Shown one piece after another: positions 1 through 8,018 of a stretch of DNA of 46,962 nt (within the stretch, counting starts at the first letter, position 1; every line of letters starts with the position of its first letter). Source of the stretch: Methylophaga lonarensis MPL. GTDB lineage: Bacteria > Pseudomonadota > Gammaproteobacteria > Nitrosococcales > Methylophagaceae. A program made the position numbers and the translations under genes. The notes under the pieces were generated by a model that did not search any database, was not told where the DNA came from, and was given only the letters and a program-made list of their open reading frames with translations. Location: contig NZ_APHR01000024.1 of the NCBI RefSeq assembly GCF_000349205.1, positions 1 to 46,962 of the forward strand. Reading direction: 5' to 3'.

Positions 1-33
1 TTGGCAAATATGATGACGTAGTCACCGCCGTCA

Positions 34-1095
34 ATGGGCATTGTGACGCTGTTAATCTGGATGCTAATTTTACCGTGGTTTGTCGCCGGTCAATACTCGG
101 ATATGCGCCGTGAACTCGATGCACAACTGATAAATTTTGCACAGAATTTTGCCGAGTCAAAGCTGCTTGCCGACTGGCCTGAGGCATCACCCTTTTGTGA
201 TGATATTGAATCCGCACTGGCTGATGAGTCTAGAATTAATTATGGGGAAAGATATATTTTAATCAGGGATTTAAGATGTAATCCTGAAGTCGTTTATAAC
301 TCATTCCCCGCAGACTTTTCAGCCGTACCTGCCAGCTCTGGTTATAGTGATTTGAGTTACCAAGGTCAGACGTTTCGGGTTTTGGTTTATCAGGCAGGTG
401 CCTTGCATATTGAGCAGGCCGCAGGCAGTCGATTGTTGCCGTTTGTATGGTCAATGCTCAAAACAGCCTTGCTGAGCTTTGTACTAATCGGCCTTCTAAT
501 GGCCGCGATTGTCTGTCTGGTTCGAAAAATTATCCAGCCCGTGAAAAAATCAGCCGATCCAATGCCGTTATCGCCTGAAAGCGGCAGCAGTCTTGATCAG
601 GATGTGGCATTGTTGTCTGAGCTGACTGGCGAATTTTCTTTTGCCGGAGAGCCAATGCAGTCGGTCAGGCAGCTCAATACTCAACTGCAAACAGCCCTGA
701 AGGCAGAGCATATAACGCTTGAAATCAACGACCTGTCAGAAGCCCTCGCTCAGCAAACAATCGCAGTACCTGAACGAGTCATGCTGAGAAGTCTGCTTGC
801 CTGTGCTCGACTGCTGCATGCGCAGCAAAGCCTGCAACTTGAGCTTTTTACAACCAAGCGAGGCATCGGCTGGAGAATGCGTTGTGATGACTCAATACCC
901 TCAGCTAACAGTTCAGCGTTAGTGATGGATCTTGCGATCCTCGAAGCGGCTACACAAAGATTTGTTGGCAGTTATCATGTGCACAATCAAACCTCAGGAA
1001 CACTCCAGGCAGAGCTGATTTTTCCGCTTGTGAGCGACGCGATGCTGTCTGCTGTGACCGACAATCGCCCCACAGGGCCTGTAGATCTTGATTGA
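34..1095 (+). CDS. Membrane sensor-like protein with degenerate histidine-kinase ATPase domain
   Basis: The 353-residue product has two predicted membrane spans (about residues 4-20 and 138-165) around a roughly 115-residue, probably periplasmic loop, followed by a cytoplasmic part. That topology is typical of sensor histidine kinases. The last 130 residues resemble a HATPase_c fold: a stretch near residues 296-330 (LVMDLAILEAA, then SGTLQAELIFPL) lines up with the usual GLGLAIV...GT.F.L.LP end of kinases. I see no HisKA phosphoacceptor His motif, no N-box Asn and no G-box glycines, so it is probably not an active kinase. The start is uncertain: an in-frame stop lies at 19-21 and there is no good ribosome binding site before 34; the true start could be slightly downstream or affected by the window edge. 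It is followed 67 bases later, on the same strand, by the DUF389 gene. Function unknown. Confidence 0.6.
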   Translation: MGIVTLLIWMLILPWFVAGQYSDMRRELDAQLINFAQNFAESKLLADWPEASPFCDDIESALADESRINYGERYILIRDLRCNPEVVYNSFPADFSAVPASSGYSDLSYQGQTFRVLVYQAGALHIEQAAGSRLLPFVWSMLKTALLSFVLIGLLMAAIVCLVRKIIQPVKKSADPMPLSPESGSSLDQDVALLSELTGEFSFAGEPMQSVRQLNTQLQTALKAEHITLEINDLSEALAQQTIAVPERVMLRSLLACARLLHAQQSLQLELFTTKRGIGWRMRCDDSIPSANSSALVMDLAILEAATQRFVGSYHVHNQTSGTLQAELIFPLVSDAMLSAVTDNRPTGPVDLD

Positions 1096-1162
1096 GCATC
1101 GCAAAAACACCGATGCCCCAGCCAACCGGGCCAAAAATTAAGTTCGATAAGGATTAGTTCAG

Positions 1163-3082
1163 ATGGAAGACTCCGTTAAACCGCTTGAAACAAGCACAAC
1201 GAGTATCCCAGCCAAATTACTGTTCTCAGTGCAAGATCAGAAGCTGGTCGAATCGCAGATCCAGCCATTACTTGAGGAATATCGCCTTGAGGTAACACTG
1301 GTTGCTTATGAAGATTCACACCAGCATCAGTTTGAAGAAGCGGATCTGGTGATTTGTTATCTGAGTGATGACCACCTGCGCGACATCGTGCTCAGATTTC
1401 GCAATCAGCCCTGGCATCTAGGCTTATTGCCGCATCCTGAAATGAAACATGGGCGATATGGTTTTGGTATCTGTGCAGATATTGAAGAAGCTATCAGTGA
1501 CATTGTCGGCCATCAGTCAGAACAACTGGATCTGTTGCTGTGTAACGAGGTGCCAGTGTTTAACTCGGTGGTGATTGGCGATGCTTTTACCTTGTCACCT
1601 GGTGAGGCAGTCATTGAACCGCTGGCCGTTCGCGTCAGGCGTTTCTGGAATTTGGTCAAATCGATCCATCAGGTCAAATTTCATGGCTTTCAACTGACTA
1701 CCAAAAAACAGAAAGAACTGGATACCGCAGCCCTTGGCATTGTGGCGGTTGAGCATGGTCGCAGTTCAGTGATGTCTAGACGATTGGTGGCAGATTCCTA
1801 TGCCAATGACGGCATGTTGCATGCGCTGGTGCTGGCACCACGAAGTGTGTTTGAAATGCTCAGGTTTTTGTTTGCATCGCTGTTTTTAAGAAACTTCTGG
1901 TCGCGTAACGCGCCTTCGTTTATTGGCTTGATAAAAACCAGCAGTCTCACCATCGAAACCGGAAAACCGGTCAATTTCACCAGAGACAACCAGCTTGAAT
2001 CGAGTGATTCAATTTCACTGAGCGTTGAAAGACGTGTGCTCAGGCTCCGGCCGGGACGCATGTTGAGCATTGGCGAAACGGCGACAGAAAGTAAAGAAGT
2101 GGTCAAAGCTCAGGCATTGCCGCTCGGTAAAGCCAAATTGGAGCTGCTGAGTTATCCATTGCCGTGGATGCATCATGCCGCCACCGATGAGTTCAAAGAG
2201 CTGTTCATGATCATGCGTGACAGTGCCAAAGCGACGCCTGCTTATCTGACCTTGATGGTGTTATCGACGCTGTTGGCGACATTTGGCCTGTTTGCCAATT
2301 CGATTCCGGTGGTCATCGGCGCCATGATTCTCGCGCCACTGATGGGGCCGATCGTGTCAATGGCACTGGGCACACTCAGGCAAGATGAGCAGCTGATGCT
2401 CACCAGCAGTAAAACCATTGCTGTAGGCACTGGACTGGCTTTGTTATGTGCGATGGCGCTGACCTTGTTTATCCCGCTGAACACATTGAATAGTGAAATC
2501 GCTGCGCGCATCAGTCCGACCTTGTTGGATTTGGGGGTTGCAGTCGTGTCGGGGATTGCTGGTGCTTATGCTCATGCCCGCGCTGAAGTAGCAAAAAGTC
2601 TGGCCGGTGTTGCAATTGCGGTCGCACTGGTGCCGCCACTGGCGGTGGCCGGGATTGGTCTTGGCTGGATGGATTTCAGTGTTTTCTGGGGAGCATTCCT
2701 GCTGTACCTGACTAATCTGGTAGGCATTATTCTGGCCGCCCTGATTACCTTCATGTTTTTGGGCTACAGCCCGTTTCATCGCGCCAGACGAGGCTTGCTG
2801 CTGTCACTGTTTTTGGCAGCTTTGTTGACGATTCCTCTCGCGATGGGCTTTAGCAAAATGGTCATCGAAAGTCGCATTGTGCAACAGCTGGATGGGATGG
2901 ACATTGGGGGAGTCACGCTGACAGACATCAAGGTCAGTCAACGCACTCCCATTAGAATCGGTCTGACGCTGTTATCGGATACCACGGTTGATGATGACAC
3001 TATGGATCAGATCAAACAGGCCGTTGAAGCCCGCCTGCAGCGTGAAGTGACACTGGAGATTGGTGTTAAGGTGATTCGCTGA
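1163..3082 (+). CDS. DUF389/TIGR00341-family membrane protein with DAGK-like N-terminal domain
   Basis: The 639-residue product has two parts. Residues about 15-305 resemble the diacylglycerol-kinase/LCB5 fold: LGLLPHP at 86-92 sits where lipid kinases have LG.IP.GT.N, and ADIEEAI at 105-111 and LRLRPGR at 293-299 match later family segments. The nucleotide-binding GGDGT motif is replaced by CYLSDDH (65-71). Residues about 358-562 are a hydrophobic DUF389 block with several membrane spans and the conserved segment VIGAMILAPLMGP (384-396). A soluble tail of about 75 residues follows. An AAGGA ribosome binding site (1149-1153) lies 9 bases before the ATG. The function of DUF389 proteins is not established. 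The 3' end overlaps the convergent methyltransferase gene by 17 bases. The family call is firm; the kinase-like assignment is from pattern alone. Confidence 0.8.
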   Translation: MEDSVKPLETSTTSIPAKLLFSVQDQKLVESQIQPLLEEYRLEVTLVAYEDSHQHQFEEADLVICYLSDDHLRDIVLRFRNQPWHLGLLPHPEMKHGRYGFGICADIEEAISDIVGHQSEQLDLLLCNEVPVFNSVVIGDAFTLSPGEAVIEPLAVRVRRFWNLVKSIHQVKFHGFQLTTKKQKELDTAALGIVAVEHGRSSVMSRRLVADSYANDGMLHALVLAPRSVFEMLRFLFASLFLRNFWSRNAPSFIGLIKTSSLTIETGKPVNFTRDNQLESSDSISLSVERRVLRLRPGRMLSIGETATESKEVVKAQALPLGKAKLELLSYPLPWMHHAATDEFKELFMIMRDSAKATPAYLTLMVLSTLLATFGLFANSIPVVIGAMILAPLMGPIVSMALGTLRQDEQLMLTSSKTIAVGTGLALLCAMALTLFIPLNTLNSEIAARISPTLLDLGVAVVSGIAGAYAHARAEVAKSLAGVAIAVALVPPLAVAGIGLGWMDFSVFWGAFLLYLTNLVGIILAALITFMFLGYSPFHRARRGLLLSLFLAALLTIPLAMGFSKMVIESRIVQQLDGMDIGGVTLTDIKVSQRTPIRIGLTLLSDTTVDDDTMDQIKQAVEARLQREVTLEIGVKVIR

Positions 3083-3941
3083 GCGGATCTTCCTGACAGG
3101 AGCAGTGTTCGCGGTCATCAGCGTCTATTGGCTTGCGAAAGCGAAGAGTCAAGCGATCACTCTCGCCAATCTGCAGATAATGTTCACGCTGCTCGTCACC
3201 AAGCCTTAGGGCAGGGGGAAGCGTCCAGACACCTGCTGGATGGTTGGTCGAGTCCAGCGGGTTTGCATTGATTTCTGAGCCAGCCTCAAACACAAAGCCG
3301 GCCAGCCCAGCGAGCTCAACAACTTTGGCTTCAGTGATATAGCCGCTTTTTTTCATGGTTTCCAGATCAGTGCCCGCTTTGGCGCGATGATCAACTACCC
3401 CCAGAATGCCGCCAGGTTTGAGTGCCCGGAACATGGCATGAAAGGCCTTTTCGGCGTAGTCGCCTGCTAACCAGTTATGAACATTTCGAAATGTCACAAT
3501 CGCATCGGCACTGCCAGGCTCGGCAATAGACCAGTGATTTTCAGGACCAAGCTCAGTGACTTTAACTTCGCCAAACAATGACTGATTATCTTCCAGCCAC
3601 TGGTTGTACTCAGCTCGGAAATTCAAGCGCCACTCCGGGCCCATATCAGCGGGCCAGCCAGCAGCAATCAGACGGCCACCACCATGATGTAGCCAGGGCG
3701 CCAGAATTTCTGTGTACCAGCCACGACCAGGCCAAACTTCGATCACAGTCATATCACTGCTGATACCAAAAAATGCCAGCGTCTCGGCCGGATTTCGGTA
3801 CTGGTTACGATGTTTATTGGCTTCGCTTCGGTGTTCTGCTTCGGCCCAATAGGCCGGATCGTGATGTTCGGCACTGACAGCGGTACTCAAAAACATGGCC
3901 GTCAGCAGCGAGGCGCAGAAAGCAACAGGTTTTAATGGCAT
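3066..3941 (-). CDS. Exported class I SAM-dependent methyltransferase-like protein
   Basis: The 291-residue product begins with a Sec-type signal peptide (basic start, hydrophobic 8-20, likely cleavage after AVSA at residue 24). The mature part has a Rossmann methyltransferase core: motif I VIEVWPGRGWYTE (66-78), then GGRLIAAGWP, an acidic AIVTFRNVHNW region, and GGILGVVDHRA at the motif IV/post-IV position. It resembles the COG4798 group of predicted methyltransferases, which often carry signal peptides. SAM is a cytoplasmic cofactor, so an exported location is puzzling and the substrate is unknown. It is transcribed away from sps, with which it shares a 198-base divergent intergenic region, and it overlaps the DUF389 gene tail to tail. 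Confidence 0.75.
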   Translation of the reverse strand: MPLKPVAFCASLLTAMFLSTAVSAEHHDPAYWAEAEHRSEANKHRNQYRNPAETLAFFGISSDMTVIEVWPGRGWYTEILAPWLHHGGGRLIAAGWPADMGPEWRLNFRAEYNQWLEDNQSLFGEVKVTELGPENHWSIAEPGSADAIVTFRNVHNWLAGDYAEKAFHAMFRALKPGGILGVVDHRAKAGTDLETMKKSGYITEAKVVELAGLAGFVFEAGSEINANPLDSTNHPAGVWTLPPALRLGDEQREHYLQIGESDRLTLRFRKPIDADDREHCSCQEDPLSESP

Positions 3942-3982
3942 GAATAGTTGTCCTCGAATAATAGCAGCAAGACAGGCTTTAC

Positions 3983-4003
3983 TCTCTGTCCGACAGACAG
4001 AGA
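3983..4003. promoter_or_regulatory. Inverted repeat, candidate operator between methyltransferase gene and sps
   Basis: A perfect 8-base inverted repeat, TCTCTGTC at 3983-3990 and GACAGAGA at 3996-4003, is separated by CGACA. It lies in the 198-base region between two divergent genes, about 140 bases before the preferred sps start. The symmetry and position fit a binding site for a dimeric regulator of the sucrose operon, the methyltransferase gene, or both. It could also be a chance repeat or a small hairpin in the 5' leader. Confidence 0.35.
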
Positions 4004-4039
4004 CGCAGAAAAATTCAATCTCGCGTTAAGCCTGGGCAT

Positions 4040-4069
4040 TTGTCAATTGCATTGAATCTAGGGTAGTTT
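4040..4069 (+). promoter_or_regulatory. Possible sigma70-like promoter for the sucrose operon
   Basis: TTGTCA (4040-4045) and TAGTTT (4064-4069) are 18 bases apart upstream of the sps ATG at 4140. The -10 match is weak. If real, transcription would begin after the TTG codon at 4068, which would favour the ATG at 4140 as the sps start. Confidence 0.25.
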
Positions 4070-4139
4070 GAAAAGTGGCAATGTTGCTCTGTTCAACTCA
4101 CCCAGTCAGCACCTTGAATTACGGCTAACTCATCAGAAC

Positions 4140-6284
4140 ATGACAGTAGCACTCAAAATCGCGCTCATAAGTATACACGGCCTGTTCAGAGGCACAGCCC
4201 CGGAATTGGGGCGTGACGCTGATACCGGAGGGCAGATTCTTTACGTGCTGGAACTGGCCGCTGCACTGGCCGAACGTGACGATGTGGAGCAAGTGGAAAT
4301 CTTCACTCGTCGGCTTGAGGGTGCTGAAATCGGCTCGGAATACGCCAGCCCAGAGGAAATCATCAGTCCAAAATTAAAAATAGTTCGTCTTGATTGCGGA
4401 ACCACTCGTTATCTGCCGAAAGAGCAGCTTTGGGATTATCTGGATGCCTTTGCTGACCATCTGGTGTCTTATCTGCATCAGCAGCCGCGCTTGCCGGATG
4501 TGTTGCACAGTCATTACGCCGATGCAGGTTTTGTCGGGGTAAATGTCGCCAACCGTCTGGCCTTGCCGTTGATACATACCGGCCACTCGCTGGGTCGGGT
4601 AAAAAGCCGACGTTTGCTGGCTGTAGGTGCGACGGCGGCGCAATTGGAACATGACTACAACATGCAACGTCGGATTGAGGCAGAAGAAACGGTTCTAGCG
4701 ACAGCCGATCTGATTATCACCAGCACCCATCAGGAAATCGAAGAGCAATATGGTCTCTACGATCATTACTTGCCTGAACAGATGCGAGTGATTGCGCCCG
4801 GCACAGATTTGAAGGCTTTTCACCCAGCGGAACAAGCTGCCAAGCACATCGATTCGCAACTATGGGGCGAATTTACCAAACATCTCAAATATCCGGATAA
4901 ACCCATTATTCTTGCCTTGTCACGGCCAGACAGACGCAAAAACATCACCTCACTGATTGAGGCTTACGGCCAATCTACTGCCCTGCAGTTACAGGCCAAT
5001 CTGATGATTGTCGCTGGCAACCGCGATGATATTGACGATCTGGATGATGCGGCGCGGGAGATTTTTATTGAGATTTTCCAATTTATCGACCGTTATGACC
5101 TGCATGGCAGAGTTGCCTTGCCCAAACACCATGGCCGTGAGCAGGTGCCATTGATCTACAGGATGGTGGCAGCGACAGGCGGAATATTTGTCAATCCGGC
5201 GCTTACTGAACCGTTTGGACTGACCTTAATCGAAGCGGCTGCCTCCGGATTACCGGTGGTGGCGACAGAGGATGGTGGTCCTGTTGATATATTAGCTAAC
5301 TGTCGAAACGGTGAGCTCATCGATCCACTCGAGCCGACATCCATTACCACGGCGCTTGAAAAAATTCTGGCAGATCATGACTTATGGCAAAGCTACCGGG
5401 ATGCCGGCTTGGAGGGTGTCAAAAAGTATTATTCATGGCAGGCACATGCTCGGCAGTATGTCGAATTACTGCGAGACTTACCTGAGCCAGGGCAATTGCG
5501 TCACAAAGCTTCAACGGCACAGGTTCAACATCGGCGAGCTGAAAAGGCACTGGTGACTGATCTGGATCTGAGCCTGATTGGTGACGAGGCGGCTTTGCAA
5601 GCGTTGTTGGCTATGCTGCATCAACATCGGCATAGCACAAGCTTTATCATCGCGACCGGACGCCGCTTGGATCAGGCGCTGAAATTAATGAAAAAACACG
5701 GCATCCCAGAGCCGGATATCCTGATCACCAGCAGTGGTACAGAAGTGTGTTACGCGCCCAAGCTGACCACGGATGTTGTCTGGTCGCGGCATATTGATCA
5801 TCACTGGGCCCCCCACAAAGTGCGTGAAGTGCTGGATCAGTTACCCGGACTGCAGCGTCAGCCCAAAGAAGAACAGAGTCGTTTCAAGATCAGCTATTAC
5901 TTCGATCCACAGAAGATTGAGATAGAACGGATCAAGCATCTGCTGCACCGAGAGGAACTGTCAGTGCATGTTCAAGTGGCCTTTGGTCAGTATCTGGATA
6001 TTCTGCCGCAACGTGCCTCCAAGGGCATGGCCATGCGTTATGTGGCAGATCGTTGGCAGATCCCTCTGGAGCAGATATTTGTGGCCGGTGGCAGTGGCGC
6101 CGATGAAGACATGATGCGTGGCAATACGCTGGCGGCAGTGGTCGCCAATCGACATCATGAAGAGCTATCTCAACTCAGCGCGGCGAGTGATATCTACTTT
6201 GCCAAGTCTGCCTATGCTGCGGGCATTATCGAAGCACTTGAGCATTATCAATTTTTAGAATCGACAGCCAGGACACCAACATGA
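4140..6284 (+). CDS. sps: Sucrose-phosphate synthase
   Basis: This enzyme joins UDP-glucose and fructose-6-phosphate to give sucrose-6-phosphate in the cytoplasm. From the ATG at 4140 it has 714 residues; an in-frame TTG at 4068 would add 24, but the family start (KIALISIHGL, ELGRDADTGGQ) is reached directly after 4140. Residues 1 to about 460 form a GT-B glycosyltransferase (family GT4) with the ALSRPDRRKNI and TEPFGLTLIEAAASGLP nucleotide-sugar segments. Residues about 470-700 are a sucrose-phosphatase-like HAD domain: motif I TDLDLS has D474 and D476, but the motif IV position reads GGSGADED, with Gly at 651 where phosphatases have Asp. That domain is therefore probably inactive. It overlaps spp by four bases (ATGA), implying translational coupling in sps-spp-fruK-ams. 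Confidence 0.93.
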   Translation: MTVALKIALISIHGLFRGTAPELGRDADTGGQILYVLELAAALAERDDVEQVEIFTRRLEGAEIGSEYASPEEIISPKLKIVRLDCGTTRYLPKEQLWDYLDAFADHLVSYLHQQPRLPDVLHSHYADAGFVGVNVANRLALPLIHTGHSLGRVKSRRLLAVGATAAQLEHDYNMQRRIEAEETVLATADLIITSTHQEIEEQYGLYDHYLPEQMRVIAPGTDLKAFHPAEQAAKHIDSQLWGEFTKHLKYPDKPIILALSRPDRRKNITSLIEAYGQSTALQLQANLMIVAGNRDDIDDLDDAAREIFIEIFQFIDRYDLHGRVALPKHHGREQVPLIYRMVAATGGIFVNPALTEPFGLTLIEAAASGLPVVATEDGGPVDILANCRNGELIDPLEPTSITTALEKILADHDLWQSYRDAGLEGVKKYYSWQAHARQYVELLRDLPEPGQLRHKASTAQVQHRRAEKALVTDLDLSLIGDEAALQALLAMLHQHRHSTSFIIATGRRLDQALKLMKKHGIPEPDILITSSGTEVCYAPKLTTDVVWSRHIDHHWAPHKVREVLDQLPGLQRQPKEEQSRFKISYYFDPQKIEIERIKHLLHREELSVHVQVAFGQYLDILPQRASKGMAMRYVADRWQIPLEQIFVAGGSGADEDMMRGNTLAAVVANRHHEELSQLSAASDIYFAKSAYAAGIIEALEHYQFLESTARTPT

Positions 6285-7141
6285 GCGAATCCCGATTATT
6301 GCTGTGCACCGATATGGATCGCACCGTGATTCCCAACGGGGTAGAGCCGGAGCATCTGGAGGCAAGAATGCGGTTTCGCAAGTTTTGCCAGTTACCGGAA
6401 GTGACGCTGGTTTATATCACCGGGCGGCATCGACAGCTGGTCGAAAAAGCTATTCGCAGTTACCAATTGCCCGAACCCGATTATCTGGTGACGGATGTTG
6501 GCAGCAAGGTCTACCAGTTCCAGCAACAGCAATGGCAGGAAATGAGTCAGTGGCAGCAGGAAATAGCCAAGGACTGGTCTGGCAAGAGCCATCAGCAACT
6601 GAAGCTGGCGTTACAGGATATTGAAGGTCTCAAGCTGCAGGAATTCAGCAAACAGAACACCCACAAGCTGAGTTTTTATCTGCCGGTGTATCACGATAAT
6701 CAGTCAGTGATGGCCACCATGCAGCAACGACTTGATGAACTAGGCGTCAAAGCCACTGTCATGTGGAGTATTGATGAACTGACCAATATTGGTCTGCTGG
6801 ATGTCTTGCCTGCCAGAGCCACCAAGTTACATGCGCTGGAGTTTTTGCAGCAGCATCTGCAATTTGCTGCCGAGCAAGTGGTTTTTGCCGGTGACAGTGG
6901 CAATGATCTGCCGGTATTGGTCAGTGAATTTCAATCAGTGCTGGTGCATAACGCCAGCAACGAAATCAAGCAACTGGCGGTGCTGCTATCCCAGGATAAC
7001 GGTCATCCCAGTCAATTATTGCTGGCAACGGATCCTGACCCGTTGGGCATGAATGGCAATTACAGCGCAGGCGTCTTGCAAGGTGTCTGGCATTTCATGC
7101 CCGAATTCAGAGATCGTCTGCAGACAGGAGTCCACTCATGA
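6281..7141 (+). CDS. spp: Sucrose-6-phosphate phosphatase
   Basis: A 286-residue HAD-superfamily phosphatase that converts sucrose-6-phosphate to sucrose. Motif I is TDMDRT with D11 as nucleophile and D13 as general acid/base. Motif II is VYITGR. The last motif is FAGDSGNDLPVL, with both metal-binding acidic residues intact, unlike the HAD tail of the preceding synthase. The C-terminal part contains GNYSAGVLQGVWHF, typical of the family. Its ATG overlaps the sps stop (ATGA) and its stop overlaps the fructokinase start in the same way, so the three proteins are likely made in coordinated amounts. In halotolerant methylotrophs sucrose is a compatible solute, which fits this operon. Confidence 0.93.
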   Translation: MSESRLLLCTDMDRTVIPNGVEPEHLEARMRFRKFCQLPEVTLVYITGRHRQLVEKAIRSYQLPEPDYLVTDVGSKVYQFQQQQWQEMSQWQQEIAKDWSGKSHQQLKLALQDIEGLKLQEFSKQNTHKLSFYLPVYHDNQSVMATMQQRLDELGVKATVMWSIDELTNIGLLDVLPARATKLHALEFLQQHLQFAAEQVVFAGDSGNDLPVLVSEFQSVLVHNASNEIKQLAVLLSQDNGHPSQLLLATDPDPLGMNGNYSAGVLQGVWHFMPEFRDRLQTGVHS

Positions 7142-8013
7142 GTCAATTCAGTCAGATAGCCGTGTTTGGTGAAGTTTTATTTGATTGTTTTCCCGAAGGT
7201 GACGCTATTCTCGGTGGTGCACCCTTCAACGTCGCCTGGCATCTGCAAGCCTTTGGCGACCAGCCTCGCTTTCTTTCCAGAACCGGCAAGGATGCCTATG
7301 GTCAGCAAATCCGCCGTGCCATGCAGGATTGGCAAATGGATGATCACAGTCTGCAACTGGATGCCTTGCATCCAACCGGACAAGTCGAAGTCAGCATTGT
7401 TGATAATGAACCCAGCTATGACATCAAGCCCGACGCTGCTTTTGATTTTATCGACACCAGCCGGATGCCGAAACTGGATGCGAATAGCTTGCTGTATCAC
7501 GGCACTTTGGCGCTGCGTAACCCGGTGTCGGCGGCCAGTCTGGAAAGCCTGGTCAGTAGTTCTCAGTGCAAGGTGTTTGTTGATGTGAATCTGCGAGAGC
7601 CATGGTGGAACAAGCAACATTGCTATCAAGCGCTGGAGGCAGCCGACTGGGTCAAACTGAATCACCACGAAATGAAAATGCTGGGATTTGCCTCGGCCGA
7701 TTTGCGTCAGGACATGACGCGTTTGCAGAGTAATTTTCTGCTCAAACAACTGATTGTGACATTGGGGTCTGAGGGCGTCATTGTCCGCAGTAACGAAGGT
7801 AATTTCATAGAAATGCCGGCGGTGAAACCCGACAAATTTGTCGATAGCGTGGGAGCGGGTGACGCTTTTTCTGCCATGTATATTCACGGCCTTGCCGCTG
7901 ACTGGCCACTTGAACAAATTATCGAGCGTGCCCAGGCGTTTGCCTCGCGTGTCATTGGCGAACGTGGTGCGCTGATTCGTGATCGTCGTTTTTACCAATC
8001 CCTGAACTTGTAA
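7138..8013 (+). CDS. fruK: Fructokinase (PfkB/ribokinase family)
   Basis: A 291-residue ribokinase-family sugar kinase predicted to phosphorylate fructose to fructose-6-phosphate. The N-terminal sugar-binding segment FGEVLFDCFPEG is followed by GGAPFNVAWHLQAFG. The C-terminal ATP and catalytic signature is DSVGAGDAFSAMYIHG, in which the Asp of GAGD is the catalytic base. It sits between the sucrose-forming genes (four-base overlap with spp) and amylosucrase (5-base gap). Fructose released by amylosucrase or other sucrose cleavage would be returned to central metabolism or to SPS. Context separates it from the more PfkB-like kinase at 20.7-21.7 kb. Confidence 0.92.
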   Translation: MSQFSQIAVFGEVLFDCFPEGDAILGGAPFNVAWHLQAFGDQPRFLSRTGKDAYGQQIRRAMQDWQMDDHSLQLDALHPTGQVEVSIVDNEPSYDIKPDAAFDFIDTSRMPKLDANSLLYHGTLALRNPVSAASLESLVSSSQCKVFVDVNLREPWWNKQHCYQALEAADWVKLNHHEMKMLGFASADLRQDMTRLQSNFLLKQLIVTLGSEGVIVRSNEGNFIEMPAVKPDKFVDSVGAGDAFSAMYIHGLAADWPLEQIIERAQAFASRVIGERGALIRDRRFYQSLNL

Positions 8014-8018
8014 TTGCT

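Noticed and set aside
34-1095. Active sensor histidine kinase
   Set aside because: The phosphoacceptor His region and the N and G boxes are not present, so only the degenerate-fold description is supported.
7177-7998. Long open frame of 273 codons antisense to fructokinase
   Set aside because: It lies fully opposite a well-supported kinase gene, has no family motifs and a His/Thr-rich composition typical of an antisense shadow.
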